In this document: one piece after another, positions 43,827 through 55,337 of the stretch
Layout of the letters: each line of letters starts with the position of its first letter
How positions within the stretch are numbered: position 1 is the first letter of the stretch
NCBI GenBank assembly: GCA_030549495.1
Contig: JAUIRK010000014.1
Span: 1,206,001 to 1,270,000, forward strand
Source of the DNA: Nectonema munidae
Lineage: Eukaryota > Nematomorpha > Nectonematoida > Nectonematidae
Direction of reading: 5' to 3'
Length of the DNA: 64,000 bases
Translations under genes and position numbers: made by a program
The notes under the pieces: generated by a model
Told to the model about the DNA's origin: nothing
Databases searched by the model: none
What the model saw: the letters and a program-made list of their open reading frames with translations, nothing else

Positions 43827-46743
43827 TCAATCTTGTTTCAATAAATATTCATTCAGGCGTCTTTTCAGTGTTGAAAAAGAAATATTCATAATTGGAAAAT
43901 CTTGCAAATATTCATTCCAGATTTTAGTTATACGAAACTTCAAACTTGACTGCGTGGATTTCAAGCGATATAATGGTATCTGCAAATTATACATATATCT
44001 TGGAGAAAATCGTTCTGAATCGTGATTGAATGTGAAAAAATTGCTTATGGCCACAGGCAAATATCCATTATAAAATATAAAATCTTTTATATTGAGCAAG
44101 TTGTTACTTTTAAAAATTGAAAGAGTATGCGCTCGGAATGTCAGATTGGATACCAATCTTATGCATATTTTTTGAAGAGTATGCAAATTTGAGAGGTCCA
44201 CAAAGCCCCAATTGACCAAACTATAGGAAAGATGAGGCAAAACTAGTGATCTATATATATCCAGTTTAATTTTCGATGGAAGTGATCTGAATCGATATAA
44301 AATACCAATTACAGTACTACTTTAGTGCAAATGTGTTTAATGTGTAGATTCCAATTCAATTTTTCACTCAAGATTAAACCTAAATAATTATGAGATACTG
44401 ATAAATGCAAATTGAGATTTTTCAAGAAGGTAGGCTGAGCATTTTTCTTAGAAAAAAACATATGAACAGTTTTAGAGTTATTAATTCCAAGTTCATTCAC
44501 TGTACACCAATCAAAAACTTTATTGACATTTTCTCTATAAACAGACTCAATTATTTTATTTTGAGCCAGAGAAACATTTAGGAGAAGTGAATAAGGTATA
44601 AGAATAGTCAAATCATCAGCAAAAGCTAAAAACTCTAACGAAGCGTTTGATTAAAATATGTCATTAATATAAATTAAAAAAGGAAGGGACCCAAAACAGA
44701 ACCCTGAGGTACTCCTCTGGATACAAGAATCAAATTTGAATAAATATCATTCGCAAACACTGCTTGTTTTCTGAATGACAAATATGATTTAAAAAATTTC
44801 AAAGTTCTTTCATCAAATCCATACTTTTCCAGCTTGAATAAAAGTTTTTCATGTGATACTGAGTCGATCGCTTTTGATAAATTTAGGAACAATGCTAAAA
44901 TATCATCTCCAGAATCAAGATATTCATAAATTGATGTCAAGAAAAATGAATGTGCAAACGTAGTAGAAGAATTTTTCCTAAAACCGAACTGCTTTGAATT
45001 GAAGAGATCGTTTTGATCAAAATGATGAATTAATTGCTTGAGAATAATTTTTTCAAAAAGTTTTGAAATTATGCTAATCAAAGAGATTGGACGATAATTG
45101 TTGATGTCGTGTCTCTCACCTTTTTTTTTGTAGACAGGTATGCACTTACTAATTTGAGACATGATGGAAAGAGTGAATTTTGCATGCACGAATTAAAAGC
45201 TAAAAATAGTGGATATGCTATTTCATTTTCAATGAGTTTTAGGTGATAAGAAGAAATTCCATAAAAATCTTGACTTTTACTATTTTTCAAATTTTTAATG
45301 GCAATGAGCACTTCCTCGAGAGTGATTTCTTCAAGTCTAAACTTCGAACTTTGAAAAGGAATGTAATTTTTCATTTCAGAAAAAGATGATTCAGGTACAT
45401 GGCTAATAAATGAATTATTTATGAAATCACATAGATTTTGTTCATTTATGATTTGAGATTTATCTTTTAGAATTAAAGATGAATCTTCATTCTTTTTAAT
45501 CAATTTATTAATATTCTTCCAAACTTCTTTGCTATTTTTGTTTTCAAACAATCGTGCATAGAATTTTCCTTTTAAACTTATCGTCATCTGTTTTACTTGT
45601 TAACAAAAGTGAGCATGTTGATTTTTTAAATCATAATTTATTTTATATTCACGGGTTCTTTTAATTTTAAAAATACTTTATCCCTTTGCTTTATTAGAGT
45701 AAATAATTCTTCATTTGCCCATTGAGCAAATCTTTCTTTATACTTATTGAAATTTTTTGTTTTTTGTACTTTTTTAGCTTGATTAGCACAATAACTTAAA
45801 CAATGATTAATTGTGTAAATCATATTTTCTGGATCAGACTCACTTGGAAAGTACCAACAAATTGAACGTAATAGATTCTGAAAAAACTCTTATCAAATAT
45901 GGCTCTGGGAGATTTCTTATTTTTATGCAATTGATTTCGAAAGCTATGTTCAATGGTTGTAAAAATTGGAATATGGTCTGAAAAGGATGTTTGTATATTG
46001 TATCCCTTAAATTTTTTCTCACTTGATACAAATATATTATCTATCAATGTAAATGCTTGGTATCTCGTTGGTTTGGTGATTGTAGGTACGAAATGGTGTT
46101 GCATAAGCAAATTCAAAAAAAGGAAGAATAATTCTTATTATTATATTCGAAGAGGTTAATATTAAAATCGCCAAGAATAATTGATCTGTTATTATTGTGT
46201 TTGTTTTTCATCAAAAAAGTTTGAAAATTTTCAAAAAATTCATCAATATGATCGCTACCAAAAAGAGGCAATCGGTAAATATTGTGAAAAGATAAAATAT
46301 TTGAAAAACCAGTAGTTATGCTAATGGAAAAAACTTCATAAAGATTTGACGAAAATTCACTATCCAAAATGTCAATTTTATACTGTTCTTTAACGAAAAA
46401 GCATAGGCCTTCATGTTGTGAAATTCTCTTCGGTTGAGAAAAAAACATGTAACCAGGTATATTATGTAATATCATCCAACATCCAAGTTTCTTGCAAGTT
46501 TTAAACATTGTTTCTTTTTAATTGTTTTAACATTAATTCAATATGATTCAATTTTCCTCGAATAGATTGAACATTCATTGATAATATGTTAAAATTGAAA
46601 AAATCAGAAGATTTATCTTCATTTAATTTTAAAATATCAGATTTATGTAAATGAACATCATAACTTTTATCATAATTATCAAAAAGCAAATCTGTTAAAT
46701 CGAATGATTCGTCAACCATTAGAAAGTAATATATCCAATTCAT
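43827..46743 (-). pseudogene. LINE-B ORF2: APE endonuclease and reverse transcriptase, frameshifted
   Basis: Eight overlapping minus frames in order. The endonuclease has NILSMNVQSIRGKLNHIE (46.6 kb), ILGDFNINLFE (46.2 kb) and SFSDHIPIF (45.95 kb). RT has NSKSQDFYGISSYHLKLI, NNYRPISLISIISKLFEKII, FGFRKNSSTTFAHS, RGVPQGSVLGPFLF (about 44.7 kb) and the catalytic FADD (about 44.6 kb). The thumb has NYLGLILSEKLNWN, and the C-terminus ends KRRLNEYLLKQD. At least seven frameshifts or stops. All key catalytic motifs are still legible. ORF2 starts inside the end of ORF1, as is usual for two-ORF LINEs. Confidence 0.92.
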
Positions 46744-47850
46744 TCATTTTTTTTATCAACAAATTATCGTATATTTTTTTCTTAAGAGGGCATTCTTTTG
46801 AAAATGGGTGATGATCAGCTTCCATTCCTTTATATTTGCAATTTTTGCAAATTGTTATTTCTGAAGAACATTTCGTGTATTCATGATCTTTATCTCCACA
46901 AAGAGAACAATATTGTGATTTTGATTTACATAAACTTTTAAAGTGTCCTAATTTAAGACAATTTGAACACTGCTTTACACGCTGTAAAGTAGGGATTATT
47001 GGATATGATGAAAATCCAATATATACTTTACCTGCTTTTAGCACTTTAGTTAAAGCTTGTTTATCAAATTCCACATCAATTCCATAATGGTCTTTATGGG
47101 AATTGAACTTATATTTTTCTACTGAAATAATATCTTCAAATTTAATATCATTTTGTGATGATATTTTTTCATTTATTTCGGTCATTTCTATGAAATTTGG
47201 AACTTTTTTGAAGGTTAATTTCTGAACTATATTTTCAAGTCTTAAAGTCTTAAATTTTTCCTTCAATTCATCTTCGATTTTATTGTGGCACTTTGTAGAG
47301 GAAGCCTCAATTAACAGCTTTTTGGATTTTAAAACTTTAATTTTATTTATATTACATTTAGACTTCAAATTTTCATGCAGAAATTTTTCAGCCTTATTTT
47401 TTTTACCAGATAAAAATTCTTGATTTGTTTCCACAACTATACAATTTTTGGTACAAAAATTTTTTGATTTATCACTTTTCTTGCTTATTACTTCAGCAAA
47501 AGACAACTTTTGTTCAACTTTAGGTGTTTTAAGCTCTTCAACTTGTTCACTGAGTTTTTTGATAATTGAGTTTTGTTCATCAATTTGTGATTTCAAATCT
47601 TTTACTATATCAAAAATCTCTTTAATCGAACTTCTATTTTTATTTCTGCATTCGGTGCAATGCCAACGAAAACCATGCTGGCTAAATTTATCAAGTGTTT
47701 TGAAAAAATTTTATTGAAATTTTGACAATCAAAACATTTCCACTCAAAACAATTATCACATTGGATCATCTCTTCGGTTAAAATAGAACATTGAGAACAC
47801 TTATAGGTTCCGCGAAGTGGGAGTGAATACTATTATTATATGAAAAGTTA
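46712..47850 (-). pseudogene. LINE-B ORF1: nucleic-acid-binding protein with Cys-rich finger and zinc knuckles
   Basis: The main frame (47596 to 46712, 294 codons) has an N-terminal coiled-coil stretch (NSIIKKLSEQVEELK), a central RRM-like/CTD-like region, and a zinc-knuckle array near the end (CSNCLKLGHFKSLC, CSLCGDKDHEYTKC, then CKNC...HHPFSKEC). Upstream in shifted frames lies a PHD/RING-like finger: YKCSQC, MIQCDNCFEWKCFDC, then FRWHCTEC. The usual PHD histidine is Cys here. PHD-type fingers in ORF1 are known from CR1-group LINEs. One frameshift near 47650 separates the finger from the rest. Confidence 0.85.
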
Positions 47851-47860
47851 TCAGAAAAAT

Positions 47861-49220
47861 AGTGATTTTTGAAAGATAGTTTATAATAAAGTATAAAATA
47901 ATTTATATATCAATATATAAAGTATAAAATTTTATATCAATATATAAAGTATATTGTATAATATAATCTTATGTTATATGGAATTGTGAAGGGAGTTGTT
48001 ATTTAGAGGGACCGGTATTCCTCAAAGTAATCAGTAGATAACCTTGCGGTACGAGGGTAGGGTCTCGATCAAGTTCGTCTGAAATTGTTTTCCGATCATG
48101 ACTATTACAACTATGGAAGATTATACTTCCTTTAGCGATATCAATAACTAAAAAAATACCTTTTAGTTTTTGTGTTGTATCTTAAATTTTGATCTGTGTG
48201 ACCAATTAAAATTTTGTAACAGAATGGATAAATTGATTTTCATAAAGACAAAATTGACTAAAATTAATTGTTAGTATTTTTGTTAAAATTATATTTTTGA
48301 ATTTTTTTTCTATTTTTTTTATCTAACAAATCTTAATGTAAGTCTTTCTTTTAAAAGTTTAAAAATTTAACTTCTAAATTTTAGCTGACTTTTTCAAACT
48401 ATGTCGAAAGTAGTTTTGTGGTATTTATTGTTTGCAATTATTTTGACGTCAACTTTAAGAAATAATCTTTTTATATTTCTAGATATTGTCTAGATATAAT
48501 AATGTAATATAATTATTCTAAATGCCTTTTTAAATTTAAAGATATTAATGTTATTTAGTGTTAACTCATGGTGATGTGAGGATTAATCAAAATTAAAAAT
48601 CGTGAAATTGGGCTTTTTATTCCAAAAATCGCCATCGTTATCATTTTGAAAAAAATTAGTTTCTCAAAATTGATAATGTCTCTGAAAGGTTGAATAAACA
48701 TGTTTAATGAGCATTTTAAATCTAAAACGTTTCAACCTTGACTCTAAATTTTGACTCACATAACTTATGTATAAATTTTTGTATTTTAATATTTTGTTTG
48801 AAAATGAAAAACATTTTTTTCATTTTAAAGATTTTCTTTTGGCTACAGTCAATTCAAATACAACCCGTTCTGTATTGTATAATTTTGATGCCTATAAGCT
48901 TCCTTATTTTTCCCTTCAAGAATGCATTGAGCTTAGAATTAAATGTTATGAGTCTTTACACTTTTATTTAAAATATTGTGCTATATTTAGTATGGAAAAC
49001 AGTTTATAATATATGTTTAAAGAAAATAAGCTTGAATAAAAACATTGCAAATATAGTGGGTTTTTCTTCAAAGTAAGTATCTGAGTCCTTATAAGCATTA
49101 AATTAAAAAATGATCTTTGTTTTCTTGCTTGAATGGCAGAACAATAGAAAATCCTTTTTTCCAATTTTTTTAAAGCATCTATAAAAAGTATCCATTGTCT
49201 CTATACTGAATGCGCTAACT
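47861..49220. other. AT-rich DNA, no recognised gene
   Basis: Contains short internal repeats (ATATAAAGTATA at 47880-47960) and an 80-codon plus frame at 48767-49009 with no recognisable motif, treated as chance. Confidence 0.4.
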
Positions 49221-49508
49221 CAACATTTTTCAAACTTTTTTTAAAGCGACCCATAGCAAGAACCACAGTTTGCATAGCGACTAAGACAACTCTGATCACT
49301 AGGTTCATTTATTCAGCATCGACATTTTATATGTATATATTTTTTTTATGATCTGCACATTGTTTTATTTATTTGTATGAATAAAATATTAATACTTTTA
49401 GATTTTCTTCACTTTGCTCTCACTTGTTTTCCTTTCTTTTTTGTCCCAAATCCAATTTTATTTTTCACGCAACCCACTGCAGTGTCGGGACCTACTTGAA
49501 AAATGCTG
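49221..49508. mobile_element. hAT MITE, 288 bp
   Basis: Left end CAACATTTTTCAAACTTTTT and inverted right end CAGCATTTTTCAAGTAGGTC are similar; both are followed inward by GCGACCC-like or GGTCCCG sequence typical of hAT ends. Flanks CGCTAACT (49213-49220) and TGCTAAGT (49509-49516) agree at six of eight positions. Confidence 0.72.
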
Positions 49509-49516
49509 TGCTAAGT

Positions 49517-50103
49517 CTGATATTCCAAAATTGAAAGTTTTCTATCACTTATCTTTTTAGTATAACTGCTAAAATTTAGCAACATGTTAAAAATATTTTT
49601 AACCCTCATCCTACAACCTAAATACGATCCTGTTTACACGTTTATTTCAAAAATGTTTTGAATTCATAAAAGTAATTTACTAAGCGAAAGATCAAAATAA
49701 TTAATGCGTAAATTTCAATTAAAAATATGGAAGAAATAGGTTTTTATAAACAGGAAAAGAAAAAATATTTAGAAACTGGGTTATTTTAACGCAATCTACA
49801 CATTTTTGAAAAACTTGCAAAAAGTGAAATTTAGGTTTTATTTGCATGATTTCCAAGTTCATGAGATGCTGTATTACTTTTTGTCCCCCAAAATATATTT
49901 TAGACATAACCTTAACTAATAACTATCAATAACCCTATTAGTGCAGATGGCCCTTCACTAAAAATGAATTGTACAAAATTTACTGAATTATATTTCTTCA
50001 AATTTTGTTACGCTTCCTAAAATTGTTAGCTTTATTATTTGGTGCCATTTCCATCGTAGTTGAATGACACTCTCGTCAAAAACTGACAACAAAAATCAAA
50101 ATA
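49517..50103. other. AT-rich DNA, nothing recognised
   Basis: No feature recognised. Confidence 0.4.
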
Positions 50104-51220
50104 CAGTCGATCCCCGTTATAACGCCACCATCGGGACCATACAAAATTGGTGTTATAGCGGGGTTGGCGGTAAATCGCGGGATTCATAACGTATCCATAT
50201 TTTGTTGCATTATGCCATATTTGAGATCATACGTAATGACATGTAGTGCAAGTATGTAGAAGTGTTCTCGTAATGAATGTTTTTATTTTATCGTTTGTGT
50301 TAGTGAACATCTTTGAATAAAAAAAATAAAAACCAGGCCGAAAATAATAAATTTATTTGGAAAAAAAATCTAATATAGTTTTTTGTTTGGTGGTGCATTT
50401 CCCAACAGTATCCAATCTTTTTTCTAATTTTTCTAATAAGAACAAATCTTCTGTGCAGTTATTGTTGCATTCAATAAAACTTCTACACAAATTGAGGGCA
50501 GACCGAACATCCTTCATAACTGGTTTTGATTTCGGTGCTGGTTCGGGTTCGTCATCTGATATGTCGTCAGCATCTGTTGGTCGTACACACTGAATGAGTT
50601 CTTGGTCTGTAAGTTCAGCGAAGGTCTCTTCAGTGTTGTCGACAGCGGTGAACTCGTCTGCAGATATTGCATTGGAAGCGTCAATGTCTAGGGCTTTTGT
50701 TGTACTTCGTAGCAGTTCATCGAGTGGAAGGTCGTCTTCGTCGTCTTCTTCTATGGTTTGTTGTTGGTCTGGTTTGGCGATAAGGCCGGTGTGCTGCCAA
50801 CAATTTGATATTATTGAGGCTCTCACGGAGTCCCAGGCTTTCTTGGTGTAGCGGATTTATTATTATTGTCATGTTTATGTATTAACATCAAGTACAGTAA
50901 TTTAAGACAAACACATATTTTTTTTGTTTTGCATTCATTCTTATATCAATCTTTTTTTGTTGTATAATGCCACATCGAAAGCACACCGCCACACTCGATT
51001 GAACTTGACTGAGCGGGCGGGAAAATTTGCTATGGCTTTGGCGGTAAGTCGGGGGAGACAGCATGCCAAATGAGATGTTTGTTCTGCTGATTATGATGGC
51101 GGACAGCGAGGGGCGGTTTAGCGCGGGATTTAACATGGACGGAAATCTGTTCTAGGCATTTTATTGGCGGTAAGCGGGGTTGGCGATAAATTGGGGTGGC
51201 GGTAGAGCGGGGGCGGACTG
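50104..51220 (-). mobile_element. Tigger-like element, internally deleted (1117 bp)
   Basis: CAGTCGATCCCCGTTATAAC at 50104 pairs with the inverted right end CAGTCCGCCCCCGCTCTACC at 51220. TA is on both sides. Subterminal GGCGGTAA/GCGGGG words recur inside both ends. It retains only the 3' end of the transposase gene. Confidence 0.9.
50353..50826 (-). pseudogene. Tigger transposase C-terminal domain
   Basis: A 157-codon minus frame reading RASIISNCWQHTGLI and then an acidic, helical tail (EEDDEDDLPLDELL; TDQELIQCV) ending KQKTILDFFSK. The NCW/F--(T/A)G motif followed by an acidic tail is the post-catalytic region of pogo/Tigger and CENP-B/jerky-like proteins. Upstream codons read TKKAWDSV in frame, then homology is lost at a deletion near 50860. 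The frame itself is open, so the deletion is what disables the element. Confidence 0.85.
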
Positions 51221-51457
51221 TATAACATTTTTCAACAAAATTAACCTAGGGTCTATATTAGATACTCCCCTGAAATTAAAAATTATATACAGTTTTGAAC
51301 GCATAGCATTTTATATATTTAATTTTTACAATAATCATGTCAACTTTTTAGAAAATGTCAATTAAAATTTTGATTGATGATAAATATAACTAATAAAATG
51401 TTCTATCAAATTTTACATAAAATCTATATTTTTATACTAAATTGTACAATGTACATG

Positions 51458-52245
51458 CTGATTACATTTCTGGACTCAGTTTTTGCATTTAGTATTTGAA
51501 AATACGTATGTCTTAATCAAATTTGCGTTTTACTTCTGATTACATTTCTGGACTCAGTTTTTGCATTTAGTATTTGAAAATGTTTGTCTTAATCAAATTT
51601 GCGGTTTACTTCTAAAAACTATCTCCATAAATATTCTCTATTTTTACAACAAATATATGTTTTTATACGAAATCGACAAGGCTAGTTTCATTTCTCGATT
51701 TTGCATTTAGGATTTGAAAATACTTATAAGTGTATTTACTTCTAAAAATTATCTCCAAAAATATTCATTCATATTTTACATGATATACATTTTTTTTTAT
51801 ACAAAATCGATCATGCTGGTTTCATTTCTGGAAAAATACCTGATTGTTTCAATCAAATTTGCGAATAACGTTTGAAAACTATCTCTACAAATGTTCTCTC
51901 TAATTTTACATCAAATATATGTTTTTATACCAAATTGACTATCCTTATTTTATTTCTGTGCTTTATTTTGCGTAATGCGGGTAAAAAATATCTGGTAGTG
52001 TCAATTGAATTAGTGATGTATGCATGAGGAACAGTTTTTTCCAAAGAATCATTTTCGTCAAATTTTTTCGGAAAAGTGTTATATATTTGTTATATAGTAC
52101 AAAAATATATTTTTTATATGTATATTTTGGCTTATAATTAATTTTGACAAGAGCTGTCATATATAATATAAAATTTGGTTTGATTGTTTTTTATAAAAAA
52201 TGAACATCACCACTAAATTCTACATAGTTGAAAATGGGTATATAT
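51458..52245. repeat. Degenerate tandem-repeat zone
   Basis: CTGATTACATTTCTGGACTC begins at 51458 and again at 51536 (78-base period, near identical). Worn versions of ATTTCTGG plus TTTTGCATTTAG plus ATTTGAAAAT recur at about 51680, 51812 and 51945. The AGTTGAAAATGGGTATATAT edge at 52230 has a counterpart at 55105-55130 on the other side of the transposon, so the zone was split by that insertion. Confidence 0.75.
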
Positions 52246-52253
52246 ATATATAT

Positions 52254-54971
52254 TAGGGTGGTCCTTATTTAATACAAAAAAAAATTTTTTGTTTTTTTTC
52301 ATGTCTTAGGTAACAAAAATATTCCTTTTTATATTTTGAATAAATAGAACAGTGATATTAAGAAATTAATTTTGATTTAAAGGTAGCTCAACAGTCTTAA
52401 AGATTATGCATATAGTCTCTTGAGCACTTAAAACCTAACTTTAGAAAAAATTTATAAAAATATACTATAAACCATAAAATTTAATTAAAATTTATTTAAA
52501 ACCATTTTTAAAAGGCTTGTTTTGCAACTAATGTAGATTTTGTGCTATTTGGATATTTTTGTCGATGATTTTCTATAACTTGTAATAAGAATTGTAGTTG
52601 TTCTTCGGATCGTGTAAGGTAACCACTGTATTCTTGAATTAGAGCAACTCCTCTTTCAGCATGGTCGTTCACTACTTTTATAGAATTTATTGTTTTCATC
52701 ACATTTTGATAATTTGGTTGCAGATTCCAAATTTTGGGATCAATTTCCAAATAAGAAGTTGGTATATTCATTTGTATAAAAAATTCCATAGATTTTTGAG
52801 AAACAAAGTGTTCTAATTTTTTCTTCTGAAAAGACTTAAGGTCAATCTTTAGTCTTCTGTCTTTTGAAAAATGTGGTTTTTCTTTCATTGCCAATATCAT
52901 TTTCCTTTTTGTTATAAAATCAACATTTTCATCAAATAAAGCTAAAGCGCAATTGGGTTCAGAAATATACCATAAATGTCTAGCTAACTTTTCTGATGTG
53001 CATTTTGAAATGGCTATATTAATACTTTTATATTCTAACAGAGAGTTGAGCAACTGAATATCATTTAAGGGAGCACTAGAAGCTAAAGGTGCAGTAAACC
53101 ATGCTTTTACATAAACTCTAACAACAAAAATACAAATTTGGCGTAATGCATTTTCTTCAAAGCAAGTAAGTTTAAATTGAGCTCTAAATATCCAGATTTT
53201 AAATGAATACAGTACTTTAGACATCCAACGAGCATGATGCATTGCACCTGGCTTTTTGAATGTTATATTTTTTTCTTCATTGCCTTCTAAAAATAAAATA
53301 ACTAGCTCTAAAAATTCTTTATAATCATCTCTCGGTTGATTTTGATTTAAGCACATTCTTGAAAACGTCAGTATTTCTTCTCGAAAATTTTTAATATATG
53401 GCTTTACGTTTTTATTTTGCATTCCACTTTCATATTTACGGATGTTAATATTTCTCCAAAATTCTTGAAAACGCTTAAACAATAAAACAATATTTGACGA
53501 TGTTGAGCCAAAACAAGACTGAAAAGCGGCACTGATTATTAATTCCATTATATGATGTCTACATGCAAACCATAATAATTTTTTGCCAAGCAGTTTTTCA
53601 ACTAACACACAAGCACCATTGTATAATCCTGTATTAGAGCTTGTTGTATCAAAGCACATCTTCAAGTTTCCAGTCTTTAATTGTATCAACTATGGCCATA
53701 GCTTGATTTTTTCCTGTTGCTGATTTTATTTTAGAAACAGTTAACAATTTTAATATTTCAATACCAGAAACAAGAATTGGGATTCTATCGATTTTTTCTG
53801 TTCTTGAAATGTCAGTTAAAAATTTGCTATCCCAATGTACCACCAAAGGAACACGAGGAAAAAAAATTGTTTTTATTTTTTTAGAGCAAGTAGCACGATG
53901 AACTATCCTTTTTCTTCTAATTGTTGAACGATTGATTGCTATATTTTCAAGATTTTTCCAACAACTAGATAATGTTTCAGCTACTATTAATGATGCATTT
54001 CTATCTAATATTTTTGCTCTATCTAATGCTACTGATAAATCTGGAGTTAGAAAGCACTTTCTTCCTCGTTTTAACTTTATAGCTAAAGAACAATCATTTT
54101 TTTCTTTATCATTATCACTTTGATCTGAAAAAAGTATATCACTTTCTAATAAAGTTTTCTTTTTATATATTTCACATTCTTTATTCATTTTAATTTTTCT
54201 AATTTCATTCTTCTGAATATTTTCAAGTTTTTTCTTTTCTTTAACACATAACTTCTTGTCAACTCCTATCATCGAACCTTTTCTTCCTTTTTCCTGTTGA
54301 AGTCTTAAAAACTCTCTATCTTCCAAGTTTATTAAATTCATTGCATTTGAATGACTTAAATCAAAAAGATCATCTAAAATTTCAATAAATGCATTTTCAT
54401 TTTTTTGTTGTGTTAAAGTTTTTCTATTTTTATTTTTTTTAAGAAGTTTCCACTTTTGAAATATATTTTCTAATTTAGTTTGACAATTTTGAAAATCTTT
54501 TGTTGGAATGCGAGCTTTCTTCCAGAAAAATAAAATTGCTTTAATAGTTTGATGCGATGAATTACGAATAGTTTGATTGAGATCAAGATGATAATGAAGA
54601 AATAACCCAATAGCCATTTTGTTAGAAGGTAACTTTGAACCGTGTAAAGAGGAAATTGTAGTTTCGATTAAGTAAACTTTTGTTTTCAATCTTGTTTTTG
54701 GCATAATTATACAAACTTAAAATCTAAACAAAATTTAAATCTGAAAAATTAAAATTATTCTTAAAATTAAAACAAAATTTAAATCTGAAAAATTAAAATT
54801 ATTTAAAAATTTTGTTAATATTACCTGTATTAATTTTAAAAAGCTTTAAGCTACCTGAAAACGTTAAGTTTTTTGTTTCAAAATTTAAATATCATATTTA
54901 TTTGTTAAAAGGCGCCATTTAAAAAGTTAAGAGTGAAACAAAATAATTTTTTAAAAATAAGGACCACCCTA
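52254..54971 (-). mobile_element. hAT-like DNA transposon of unnamed family (2.7 kb), both ends present
   Basis: The terminal inverted repeat TAGGGTGGTCCTTATTT at 52254 is mirrored exactly at 54971. ATATATAT flanks both sides (52246-52253 and 54972-54979), consistent with an 8-bp duplication, though it lies in TA-repeat DNA so the length is ambiguous. One long minus-strand transposase gene, with a single frameshift, fills it. Confidence 0.88.
52508..54704 (-). pseudogene. hAT-like transposase of unnamed family, one frameshift
   Basis: Two minus frames overlap by 41 bases: 54704-53649 (351 codons, natural ATG start MPKTRLKTKV) and 53689-52508 (393 codons). Together they make about 735 residues. 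The N-terminal part is helical and basic, with FWKKARIPTKD and LFDLSHSNAMNL. The core shows a first Asp in LVVHWDSKFL (residue 292), then after the shift CFDTTSSNTG (second Asp), ACRHHIMELI (a C-x2-H motif) and HHARWMSKVLYSFKIW (an RW motif). That D...D...CxxH...RW order is the hAT transposase pattern. The C-terminus (VVNDHAERGVALIQEYSGYL) lacks the usual hAT SE--FS dimerisation block, and no BED finger is seen. I have seen related uncharacterised proteins in cnidarians and arthropods but know no name. Confidence 0.8.
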
Positions 54972-55337
54972 ATATATATGTATAAAAAACTTTTTATAAG
55001 AATAAAAATTTTAATTTTGACATGGGCTCTCACATTTAAATAATTTTTTGACAGTCTTGATTGATTATGATAAAAATGGAAGTCACCACTCTTTTCAGCA
55101 TAGTCGAAATATATATATCATATGAAACTTTTTTTAATTTGTTACAATTGTGTTCAGGTGGGCAGATTGTATAATGGAAATTAAGAAGTCTGATGAGGAT
55201 TAAAGATATTGCGATATTTTAGAGCGAGTTGCCTAAAATAGAATTTTGTCTGTCATTTGTTTTATTGCAAATTTGTTCAATATTGTGTTAAGTAGGGTCT
55301 TCACTCTTATCTGATTGTTTTATTGATTTACCTAGAT

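Larger units (their letters stand above)
43598..47860 (-). mobile_element. LINE-B: near full-length two-ORF non-LTR retrotransposon
   Basis: Minus-strand CR1-like LINE. ORF1 (about 47850 to 46712) is followed with a short overlap by ORF2 (46743 to 43827), then a 230-base 3' UTR that ends in AATAAA directly against the (TTC)465 tract. Both ORFs are decayed. The 5' edge near 47860 is approximate. Confidence 0.88.

Noticed and set aside
48767-49009. 80-codon plus-strand frame with a reasonable amino-acid mix
   Set aside because: No motif, overlapping frames on both strands, AT-rich context; no support for a gene.
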